Assembly: GCA_027686065.1 (NCBI GenBank)
Contig: JAQCTH010000096.1
Coordinates: 1-10,473 of the forward strand
Source of the DNA: Clostridiaceae bacterium AF10-41
GTDB lineage: Bacteria; Bacillota; Clostridia; Clostridiales; Clostridiaceae
Direction of reading: 5' to 3'
Length of the DNA: 10,473 nucleotides
The position numbers were made by a program, and so were the translations under genes. The notes under the pieces are model-generated. The model did no database searches, was not told where the DNA came from, and saw only the letters and a list, made by a program, of their open reading frames with translations. Shown piece by piece: positions 4,844 to 10,473 of this stretch (positions are counted from its first letter, which is position 1; every line of letters begins with the position of its first letter).

Positions 4844-7573
4844 TTATTTTTTAAACTTTCTTAAGGCAACTCCTGCAATAGCCATAATACTACCTAAAAT
4901 AACTGTTCCTACTGGTGATGCTCCCCCTGTCTTTGGAAGATTAGAATCATTATTGTTTCCATTGTTGCTATTACCATTATTATTATTATTAGCTTTAGCC
5001 TTTACAGTTACCTTAACTGTCTTTTCTGTAATATTTTTATTGCTATCTTCAACTGAATATACAACTTTATATTCTCCAACTTTTGTTGTATCAACATTGT
5101 TTTCTTTAACCTTTATATTTGAGGATATATCTCCATCCTCTTCATCTGAAGCTTTCACATCTTTCATCGAATCAAATTTATCTCCTACAGTTAAAACTTT
5201 ATCTTCTGCTACTATACTTGGAGCTTTATCCTCTATAAGTTCAATTGTAGCTTCTGATAGTAAAGCCATAAATGATCTATCTTTATTATCCTTTACTGAT
5301 AGCTTCTCTACTTTAATAACTTCTGAAGCGCTTTTAGTTTTAGCTTTAAACTTTATTTCGAAACTTTCATTACTTATTACTTTATCATCTAAAGCTTCTA
5401 GATCAATTATTAATTTTCCATTTTCAATCTTAGTATTTAATATTTTAACATTTTCACTATTAGATTTAACTTCCAAAACCTCTAATGCATCTGTATTAAA
5501 ATTAATTGTTGCAGAATAATTTTTACTTTGTAAATGCTCTGGTACATTATTTAATTTAACTTTTGCTATAAATTCTTTACCTTCTTTAACACTAGTTGGC
5601 ATCTCAATAGTGGTAGTTCCTAATGATGTTAAATTTGTTATTCCATATCCAAAATTATATTTATTGCTAGTCAGATCGTACTTTCCATCTGCTGCAAGAT
5701 TTGGAATATCTACCGGAAGAATTCCTGTTGCTTTATGAGCTCCAAAAATAACATCCATAATAGCTGGGATATTTGGACCAAACGCTTTTATAGGTGATAA
5801 TCCCCCATCTGCTTCTGTAGGGTCCATACCTTTATATCCATATGCTATAACTTTAGCAGCTGCTCCATCACGACCTGTAACATCATACGGATGTCCAAGA
5901 CTTCCTAAAATCACAGATTTTCCTTTTGTTTTAGCATATTCAAAAACTTCTGTTGGATATTTAGTTAACCAATGAGTTTCAGCTAAATGTGCAGAGCTTG
6001 ATATTTCTGATAGTATAACTATTTCATCAGCTGAATCAAGCTTTGCTTTTGTTGAATCATCTAATGCTGTTTTCTTATTATATGAAACTAAATCATAATT
6101 TACATCATTTATCTTACCTTCACTTATTAATCTAGTTATACCAAATTTCATACCTGGTAATTCATTATCATACGGAGCTAATAATAGTATATTATCACCT
6201 TCCTTAGGATTTAAAGGTAAGATATTGTTCTCATTTTTAACTACAGTTATAGCATTAGCTGCAACCCGTCTTTCAATATCTCTATTTTCTTTTGATCCTA
6301 CTACAGCTTTAGCATTGTTAATCTTTTCTTCTAAAGTTCTAGTATCATTTTTAACTTCCATTATTCCTCTATCTATCTTTAACTTAACAATTCTTTCAGC
6401 TGATTGATCTATTCTCTCTAAAGGTATTTCACCTGTACCTACTGCTGCTTTTACTTCATTTATTATGTTCTCTAATTTAATCGCATCTGCTTTGCTTCTT
6501 AAGATTGTAGGCATTAAAGCAATATCTACTCCTGCTTTGAAGGTTAATTTAACAGCTTCTGCTTCTCCAAAATTATCACTAATAGCTTGCATGTTAAGTG
6601 CATCAGTTACTACAACACCATCATAAGAAAGTTCTTTTCTTAAAATACCTGTTACTATATCATCAGATAATGTAGCTGGAAATGCAATTTGTTGTCCATC
6701 TTTTTTAGATACATAAGTATCCTTTTCTACTTGCGGAAATTGTATATGAGCTGTCATTATCATATCTACGCCTTTATCTATTGCTGCTTTAAAAGGCTTT
6801 AATTCCATATCTCTTAATTCTTCTATAGATTTATTCACTACTGGCAGTCCATAATGAGAATCTGTTGCTGTATCTCCATGTCCTGGAAAATGCTTAGCTG
6901 CTGCTGATACTCCTTGACCTTGAATACCTTCAATAATCTTACTTCCCAATCTACCCACTAAATCTGGATTGCTTGATATTGACCTAAGATGTATAACTGG
7001 ATTATTAGGATTATTATTTACATCCACAGTTGGTGCAAAATCAACATTAATTCCTAATGATTTTAATTCTCTACCAATTACGTATCCTGAATCATAGGCA
7101 TCATCTTCATTTCTTGTTGCTCCTATAGCCATATTTCCTGGTAAATTTGTACCTGTACCTAATCTAGTAACTACTCCGCCTTCTTGGTCTATAGTAAGTA
7201 ATAATGGTAAATTTCCGTCTTTATCATTTATTGCTACCTGTTGATAATCATTAACTAACCTAACTGTTTGTTCTGTATCTTTTACGTTGTTAGCAAATAA
7301 TATAACTCCGCCTAAATCATACTTATCTATAATTTCTTCTATTTCTGAATTCATAACTGTCACATCTTTTACTGCAGATTCCCCTTGAGCTTTCCATTGT
7401 CTAAAATCAGGCATAATCATTTGTCCAATTTTTTCGTCTAAAGTCATTTTAGATACAATTTCTTTTGCTTGAATTTTTGAGTCCGTAGCATATGTTTTGT
7501 TAGATGGTAAAGTAAATAATGAAGTAGTAATCATAGTTGCTGCTAAAAATAATGCAATTTTTTTCTTATTCAT
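4844..7573 (-). CDS. nagZ: LPXTG-anchored GH3 beta-N-acetylhexosaminidase (NagZ type) with accessory domains
   Basis: This 909-residue surface enzyme should release N-acetylglucosamine from GlcNAc-MurNAc muropeptides or other GlcNAc glycans. Residues 1-29 are a signal peptide. The GH3 catalytic domain spans about 33-400: LTIDQEGGVVTRL (126-138), then KHFPGHGDTATDSHYGLP (227-244) with the Asp238/His240 acid-base dyad, and nucleophile Asp324 in VVTDALNM. These sit at a constant +6 offset from my recollection of B. subtilis NagZ (Asp232, His234, Asp318). A GH3 C-terminal domain follows (about 430-640), then a cohesin-like beta domain (about 652-780), a DUF5011/Ig-like domain (about 783-858) and an Asn/Gly-rich linker. 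The sorting signal is LPKTG (879-883), then a hydrophobic span and RKFKK. GGGGG precedes the ATG by 7-8 bases. It is monocistronic, with an unusual leader upstream. Sortase anchoring distinguishes it from the usual soluble NagZ. Confidence 0.93.
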   Translation of the reverse strand: MNKKKIALFLAATMITTSLFTLPSNKTYATDSKIQAKEIVSKMTLDEKIGQMIMPDFRQWKAQGESAVKDVTVMNSEIEEIIDKYDLGGVILFANNVKDTEQTVRLVNDYQQVAINDKDGNLPLLLTIDQEGGVVTRLGTGTNLPGNMAIGATRNEDDAYDSGYVIGRELKSLGINVDFAPTVDVNNNPNNPVIHLRSISSNPDLVGRLGSKIIEGIQGQGVSAAAKHFPGHGDTATDSHYGLPVVNKSIEELRDMELKPFKAAIDKGVDMIMTAHIQFPQVEKDTYVSKKDGQQIAFPATLSDDIVTGILRKELSYDGVVVTDALNMQAISDNFGEAEAVKLTFKAGVDIALMPTILRSKADAIKLENIINEVKAAVGTGEIPLERIDQSAERIVKLKIDRGIMEVKNDTRTLEEKINNAKAVVGSKENRDIERRVAANAITVVKNENNILPLNPKEGDNILLLAPYDNELPGMKFGITRLISEGKINDVNYDLVSYNKKTALDDSTKAKLDSADEIVILSEISSSAHLAETHWLTKYPTEVFEYAKTKGKSVILGSLGHPYDVTGRDGAAAKVIAYGYKGMDPTEADGGLSPIKAFGPNIPAIMDVIFGAHKATGILPVDIPNLAADGKYDLTSNKYNFGYGITNLTSLGTTTIEMPTSVKEGKEFIAKVKLNNVPEHLQSKNYSATINFNTDALEVLEVKSNSENVKILNTKIENGKLIIDLEALDDKVISNESFEIKFKAKTKSASEVIKVEKLSVKDNKDRSFMALLSEATIELIEDKAPSIVAEDKVLTVGDKFDSMKDVKASDEEDGDISSNIKVKENNVDTTKVGEYKVVYSVEDSNKNITEKTVKVTVKAKANNNNNGNSNNGNNNDSNLPKTGGASPVGTVILGSIMAIAGVALRKFKK

Positions 7574-7600
7574 AAAAAATCCCCCTATAAATAATAAATA

Positions 7601-7633
7601 TTAATAATTAATTGTATCCTTGCTATTAATCAT
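7601..7633 (-). other. Possible 10-codon leader ORF and local hairpins before nagZ
   Basis: An AAGGAGG at 7644-7638 precedes an ATG (7633) that opens MINSKDTINY and a stop at 7601, 27 bases before nagZ. The spacing of 4 bases is short for efficient initiation. CTTGCTA (7679-7673 read on minus) can pair with TAGCAAG (7625-7619), enclosing this start site. TATCCT and AGGATA form an alternative, mutually exclusive helix. The arrangement could be a translated leader or chance. Confidence 0.25.
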
Positions 7634-7742
7634 GACCCCTCCTTTTCATAAAATTTTAGGATAATATTTTGTTAGCAAGAAAAACAATAAATAAACTCAT
7701 GTAAAAAAATTGAAATTTATTATTTTATTGTAAAATAGCAAC

Positions 7743-7775
7743 AAAAAAGCCTCCTCACTAGAAAGCAAGAAAGCT
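7743..7775 (-). terminator. Intrinsic terminator in the nagZ leader
   Basis: Read on the minus strand, AGCTTTCTTGCT (7775-7764) pairs with AGTGAGGAGGCT (7759-7748) through 12 continuous pairs, four of them G-U wobbles, around a TTCT loop. Six T residues follow (7748-7743). The wobbles become mismatches on the plus strand, so the element acts leftward. It stands 170 bases before the nagZ start and about 80 bases after a strong promoter. Confidence 0.7.
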
Positions 7776-7825
7776 AATGCCCAAATTGGTTACACGCAAT
7801 ACAAATATACTATATATTCTCTTTA
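7743..7825 (-). ncRNA. Candidate small RNA or attenuated nagZ leader
   Basis: A promoter (7859-7831) and an intrinsic terminator (7775-7743) bracket an RNA of about 80 nt. Its 5' part can form AATATA/TATATT around TAG, and it has a CCAATTTGG dyad, before the terminator stem. It holds no convincing ORF. Because nagZ lies downstream on the same strand with no equally good second promoter, this is either an attenuation or riboswitch-like leader or an independent sRNA. It does not match the c-di-GMP-I, c-di-GMP-II, SAM, purine or T-box cores that I know. Confidence 0.45.
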
Positions 7826-7830
7826 ATGTT

Positions 7831-7859
7831 ATTATATACAATATTGCTATCTTTGTAAA
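7831..7859 (-). promoter_or_regulatory. Strong candidate promoter of the nagZ leader/sRNA
   Basis: TTTACA (7859-7854) and a perfect TATAAT (7836-7831) are spaced by 17 bases on the minus strand. Transcription would start near 7825, about 250 bases before the nagZ ATG. Confidence 0.65.
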
Positions 7860-7991
7860 CCTTTTTATAAAGTTTCAATAATATGTATTATAATCAATAT
7901 AATGTTTCCTATTTACTTAAGTATTTTTTTTTATTATAATAATACTTTATATTTGTTTTATATTTATTTTATAAAATATCACGATATTGAA

Positions 7992-8022
7992 TTGACTAAC
8001 TGCATATTATTTAAATAATATG
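7992..8022 (+). promoter_or_regulatory. Candidate HAD-gene promoter containing a perfect 20-bp palindrome
   Basis: TTGACT (7992-7997) and TAATAT (8016-8021) are spaced by 18 bases. A perfect 10+10 palindrome (8003-8022; half-site CATATTATTT) fills the spacer and covers the -10. A dimeric repressor bound here would block the promoter. The rest of 7861-7991 is AT-rich with only a weak AAGTATT/AATACTT dyad. Confidence 0.45.
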
Positions 8023-8079
8023 TATGATTACTATATTTAATAATAGATTTAACATATTATACAAGGGGGTAACTAAAAT

Positions 8080-8721
8080 ATGGATAATATTGAAGCTGTT
8101 ATATTTGACTTGGATGGAACACTAATTGATTCAATGGGTATATGGGCTAAAATAGATGAGGAGTATTTAGGTAATTTCGGACTTTCTGTTCCTGAAAAAC
8201 TTCAAGAAGACATAACTCATCTTACTCTTACAGAAACAGCCCTTTATTTCAAAGAAAATTTTAATATTGAAAATACAATAGAAGATATAATGTCAACATG
8301 GCATGATATGGCTTTTTATCACTACTCTAACACTATTAAATTAAAAGATGGAGTAATTCCTTATTTAAAGTCATTAAAAGATATGAATATAAAAATTGCT
8401 CTAGCAACTAGTAACTCTATTCCATTACTAGAAGCCACTCTAAAAAACAACGGAATATATGACTACTTTGATGCTATAACAACAACAGAAGAAGTAAAAA
8501 AATCTAAAGATAATCCTGATATATATTTATTATCAGCTAAGAAACTTAATGTATCACCTCAAAGATGCTTAGTTTTTGAAGATATAGTACAAGCTGTTAA
8601 TGGAGCTAAACTTGCTGGTATGAAAGTGTATTCTGTATATGATGAATCATCTAAAAGCCAAAAAGAAGAACTAATACGATTATCTGATAGATACATATTG
8701 ACCTTCAATGAACTACTGTAA
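8080..8721 (+). CDS. HAD-superfamily hydrolase, subfamily IA (beta-phosphoglucomutase/phosphatase-like)
   Basis: The 213-residue cytoplasmic enzyme probably removes phosphate from a small sugar or nucleotide-type substrate through an aspartyl-phosphate intermediate. Motif I is FDLDGTL with nucleophile Asp10 and acid-base Asp12. A helical C1 cap occupies about 16-85. Motif II is Thr110/Ser111 in ALATSNS. Motif III Lys143 lies in the SKDNPD segment, which aligns with the usual GKPxPD. Motif IV is FEDIVQAVNGAKLAGM with Glu167/Asp168. The length and order fit the IA variant 3 group (PgmB, phosphoglycolate phosphatase and relatives). The substrate cannot be told from sequence. AAGGGGG at 8063-8069 supports the ATG at 8080. 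It is a single gene, ending against a repeat element that starts at its stop codon. Confidence 0.9.
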   Translation: MDNIEAVIFDLDGTLIDSMGIWAKIDEEYLGNFGLSVPEKLQEDITHLTLTETALYFKENFNIENTIEDIMSTWHDMAFYHYSNTIKLKDGVIPYLKSLKDMNIKIALATSNSIPLLEATLKNNGIYDYFDAITTTEEVKKSKDNPDIYLLSAKKLNVSPQRCLVFEDIVQAVNGAKLAGMKVYSVYDESSKSQKEELIRLSDRYILTFNELL

Positions 8722-8914
8722 AATTTTGCGAAGCATTTTTCAGTTCGCAGTTCACAAGACACAGTTATGGAGATAATTCAGCTCTGCTGAATTAAGAAAG
8801 CATTATATCAACTATTTGATCGTTGATATAACTTAAAATTCAGAAACTACGAAGTAGTTTCATCCTAAACTGTGAATTGTGCACTGTGAACTAAAAGAAA
8901 TTGCTTCGCAATTT
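8722..8914. repeat. MITE-like, hairpin-rich intergenic repeat element
   Basis: About 190 non-coding bases fit exactly between two convergent stop codons. The ends are imperfect inverted repeats of about 45-50 bases: TTGCGAAGCA (8726-8735) against TGCTTCGCAA (8902-8911), then AGTTCRCAGTKCACAA-type sequence and CACAGTT on both sides. Inside lie three perfect hairpins: AATTCAGC/GCTGAATT (8775-8793), TTATATCAAC/GTTGATATAA (8803-8831) and GAAACTAC/GTAGTTTC (8843-8861). Its composition differs from neighbouring AT-rich spacers. CACAGTTCACAATTC-like runs are, as I recall, common between clostridial genes. No transposase is encoded, and no target duplication is certain. It may also act as a bidirectional terminator. 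Confidence 0.7.
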
Positions 8915-8919
8915 ATATT

Positions 8920-9666
8920 CTATGCTCTAGTAACTCCATGTTTCTTTTCTAATTCTTTTACAACATCTAAATATTTTCTTTGTTGCATTTCTTGTAATAA
9001 TGTATTAACTATTTGCTCCTTAACTTCCTCAAATAACATTTCTTTTCCTTCATTTTTATCCTCAACTTTTATTAAATGATATCCAAATTGAGTTTGAACT
9101 GGATCACTTACAACATTAATTTCTAAGCTAAATGCTGCATCTTCAAATTCAGGAACCATCATTCCTCTACCAAATGAACCTAAATTACCTTCTTGCTCCT
9201 TTGAAGGACAAGTTGAATATTTAATAGCTGCATCTTCAAATGTTATTTCATTTAAAGTTATTTCATTTTTAATCTTATCACAAAGCTCTTTTGAATCTAC
9301 TAATATATGTTTTGCTGATATCGTAGGTTGTTGTATAAATGTATTTTTATTTGTATTATAGTAATTTAATGCATCTTCATCTGTAACAGTAACTTCTAGT
9401 AATACTTTATTTATTGTTAATTGAGTTAAAATATCCTTTTCTGCCTGTCTTACATTTTCTTTGTATTCTTCTGTAGAATCTATATTTAATTCTTTTCCTA
9501 AAATATTTATAAGCTCAAAAGAAACCATTTGTTCTAATAATTGTTTTTTTGCTTCTACAGTTTCAAAATATCCTCTTCTCTCTGCTGGATATCTTGCTAT
9601 TACAGTTTGCAAATCTGATTCCTTTATTTCTCTTCCTGCTACGGTAGCTAAAATCTTATCTTCCAT
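8920..9666 (-). CDS. Parvulin-type peptidyl-prolyl cis-trans isomerase (PpiC/PrsA-like, no signal peptide)
   Basis: This 248-residue folding factor should catalyse cis-trans isomerisation at proline bonds. Residues 1-95 form a SurA/PrsA-like helical chaperone region (VAGREIKESDLQ start, many charged helices). The rotamase domain runs about 114-204: KHILV with His120, YSTCPSK with Cys153, GNLGSFGRGMMVPEFEDAAF (160-179) and GYHLIKV with His197. A C-terminal helix follows. Unlike PrsA, the N terminus (MEDKILATVAGR) has neither a signal sequence nor a lipobox, so the protein is predicted to be cytoplasmic. AAAGGAG lies 7 bases before the ATG. The gene is transcribed convergently with the HAD gene and divergently from bcp. 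Its client proteins are unknown. Confidence 0.9.
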   Translation of the reverse strand: MEDKILATVAGREIKESDLQTVIARYPAERRGYFETVEAKKQLLEQMVSFELINILGKELNIDSTEEYKENVRQAEKDILTQLTINKVLLEVTVTDEDALNYYNTNKNTFIQQPTISAKHILVDSKELCDKIKNEITLNEITFEDAAIKYSTCPSKEQEGNLGSFGRGMMVPEFEDAAFSLEINVVSDPVQTQFGYHLIKVEDKNEGKEMLFEEVKEQIVNTLLQEMQQRKYLDVVKELEKKHGVTRA

Positions 9667-9868
9667 TAAAATTCTCCTTTAATCAATAAATTTATTAACA
9701 TCATTAATTATAACAGAGTTTATAATAAAATATATAGAATTTATTAAATTCCTTAAATATGGTTAATATTGTATTATTAGTATCTTTAGTTTTTTATTTA
9801 AATAAATATATTAATTATTTAATATCTCATTAGTATCAATCATATAGCTATTTATTTAGAATAATGTT

Positions 9869-9920
9869 TAGTACTAATAATTAATTACTTATTGATAATA
9901 ATAATTATTCGTACTATAAT
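9869..9920 (+). promoter_or_regulatory. bcp promoter with flanking inverted repeat and PerR-box-like site
   Basis: TTGATA (9892-9897) and TATAAT (9915-9920) are spaced by 17 bases. A 15-base inverted repeat with one mismatch (9869-9883 and 9902-9916; arm TAGTACTAATAATTA) flanks the -35, with centres 33 bases apart. Inside the spacer, 9896-9910 matches 11 of the 14 defined bases of the PerR box TTATAATnATTATAA. Redox or metal control by a Fur/PerR-type repressor is plausible but inferred. The other part of this spacer (9667-9868) holds only AT-rich sequence and a lone TATAAT toward the parvulin gene. Confidence 0.55.
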
Positions 9921-9950
9921 AAAATAAAGTCAAAAAGGAGGATTATTATT

Positions 9951-10403
9951 ATGAAATTAGGAAGTTTAGCACCAGACTTTAATCTTATTGGATCTGATGG
10001 AAAAGAACATAAGTTAAGTGATTATCTAGGAAAAAAAGTTATATTATATTTTTATCCGAAAGATAATACTCCAGGTTGTACTAATGAAGCTTGTAACTTT
10101 AGGGATAACATAAAAACAATAAATTATTTAAATACTATTGTAATTGGCATAAGTAAAGATAGCTTAAATTCACATAATAAATTTATTGAAAAATTTAATT
10201 TACCTTTTATTCTTTTAAGTGATGAAGAAAAAATTGTTTGTGAATTATATAATGTGATTAAAGAAAAGAACATGTATGGCAAAAAGGTTCTAGGTATAGA
10301 AAGAAGTACTTTTATAATAGACGAAAATGGTATTTTGGTAAAAGAATTTAGAAAAGTTAAAGTTAAAGATCATATAAAGGAAGTCCTAGATGAGATAAAA
10401 TAA
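9951..10403 (+). CDS. bcp: Thioredoxin-dependent peroxiredoxin, Bcp/PrxQ type
   Basis: This 150-residue cytoplasmic enzyme reduces hydrogen peroxide and organic hydroperoxides with electrons from thioredoxin. It has the AhpC/TSA thioredoxin fold: APDFNL near 7-12, then [15 protein letters not shown] (34-48). Peroxidatic Cys43 and resolving Cys48 are in the C-x4-C spacing that defines the two-cysteine PrxQ class, with the supporting Thr40, Pro41 and Arg118 (IERSTFIID). The length is normal for the family. AAGGAGG at 9935-9941 lies 9 bases before the ATG. It stands alone, with its own promoter and terminator. The promoter dyad and PerR-like site suggest induction by peroxide. Confidence 0.94.
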   Translation: MKLGSLAPDFNLIGSDGKEHKLSDYLGKKVILYFYPKDNTPGCTNEACNFRDNIKTINYLNTIVIGISKDSLNSHNKFIEKFNLPFILLSDEEKIVCELYNVIKEKNMYGKKVLGIERSTFIIDENGILVKEFRKVKVKDHIKEVLDEIK

Positions 10404-10433
10404 AAAAACACTAACATTTGTTAGTGTTTTTTT
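10402..10433. terminator. Bidirectional terminator between bcp and tRNA-Phe
   Basis: Fourteen perfectly complementary bases on each side (10402-10415 and 10420-10433; core CACTAAC/GTTAGTG) flank an ATTT loop. A runs on the left and T runs on the right give a U-tract in both directions. The stem starts inside the bcp stop codon and ends at the first base of the tRNA CCA, so it serves both genes. Confidence 0.92.
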
Positions 10434-10473
10434 GGTGGCTCGACCAGGAATCGAACCAGGGACACGAGGATTT
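10433..10473 (-). tRNA. tRNA-Phe(GAA), 3' part, cut by the window edge
   Basis: Read on the minus strand, the last 41 bases give the end of the anticodon loop (AAA, positions 36-38), the anticodon-stem strand TCCTC, variable loop GTGTC, the T arm with loop TTCGATT, acceptor strand TCGAGCC, discriminator A and an encoded CCA. The order and bases match bacterial tRNA-Phe closely (AAAUCCUC-GUGUC), but the anticodon itself lies mostly outside the window. The T stem CCTGG/CCTGG has a T-T mismatch in the middle. Confidence 0.8.

Noticed and set aside
4953..5519. 188-codon plus-strand ORF
   Set aside because: It is antisense to nagZ, is low-complexity (Leu/Ser-rich) from reversed AT-rich codons, has no ribosome site, and the nagZ frame has clear domains.
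7743..7825. c-di-GMP-I or -II riboswitch upstream of nagZ
   Set aside because: The GCAAA/CGCAAAGCC core of class I and the conserved class II blocks are not present; only a short GGGCA resemblance remains.
8559..8762. 67-codon minus-strand ORF across the HAD 3' end
   Set aside because: It is antisense to HAD motif IV and runs into the repeat element, with no ribosome site.

Overview
The window reads as part of a low-GC, spore-forming Firmicute chromosome, most likely Clostridium in the broad sense. The pointers are extreme AT richness between genes, strong AAGGAGG-type ribosome sites, an AbrB-family transition-state regulator with a Spo0A box in front of it, an LPXTG surface enzyme and an NlpC/P60 hydrolase with a PcsB/CwlO-type coiled coil. 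Every protein gene looks intact, and the closest named relatives are Bacillus or clostridial housekeeping and cell-envelope genes. I see no phage, plasmid or defence module.

Layout. Bases 1-555 hold abrB (+) with two candidate promoters and a perfect 0A box. Convergent to it are rsmI and a TrmN6-type tRNA methyltransferase (630-2229, -), which form a two-gene operon. The trio matches the yabB-yabC(rsmI)-abrB order of Bacillus subtilis. Bases 2436-3795 hold a secreted NlpC/P60 peptidoglycan hydrolase (-) with a terminator and a promoter flanked by an inverted repeat. A multi-hairpin element follows (about 3803-3899), then a small DUF3784-like membrane protein (-). A tRNA-Pro(UGG) gene with a perfect consensus promoter and its own terminator lies at 4401-4554 (+). 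A previously untracked 39-codon membrane-peptide ORF lies at 4596-4715 (-). The largest gene (4844-7573, -) encodes a sortase-anchored GH3 NagZ-type beta-N-acetylglucosaminidase. Its 5' side has a strong promoter followed about 80 nt later by an intrinsic terminator, so it is either an attenuated leader or a small RNA. A HAD phosphatase (+) has a perfect 20-bp palindrome in its promoter. Its stop codon is separated from the convergent parvulin gene (-) by a hairpin-rich, MITE-like repeat of about 190 bp. The window ends with a Bcp/PrxQ peroxiredoxin (+), whose promoter is embedded in a near-perfect inverted repeat, and the 3' half of a convergent tRNA-Phe (-).

How the genes fit together. Two envelope enzymes (an NlpC/P60 endopeptidase and a wall-anchored NagZ) would cleave the stem peptides and the GlcNAc-MurNAc glycan of peptidoglycan. 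RsmI, the TrmN6-like enzyme and the tRNAs serve translation. AbrB and its 0A box tie the left edge to the Spo0A transition-state circuit. The parvulin and Bcp suggest protein folding and peroxide-defence roles. The less explained material is all intergenic: the nagZ leader/sRNA, the multi-hairpin element before the NlpC gene, the repeat at 8722-8914, and the dyads over the HAD and bcp promoters.
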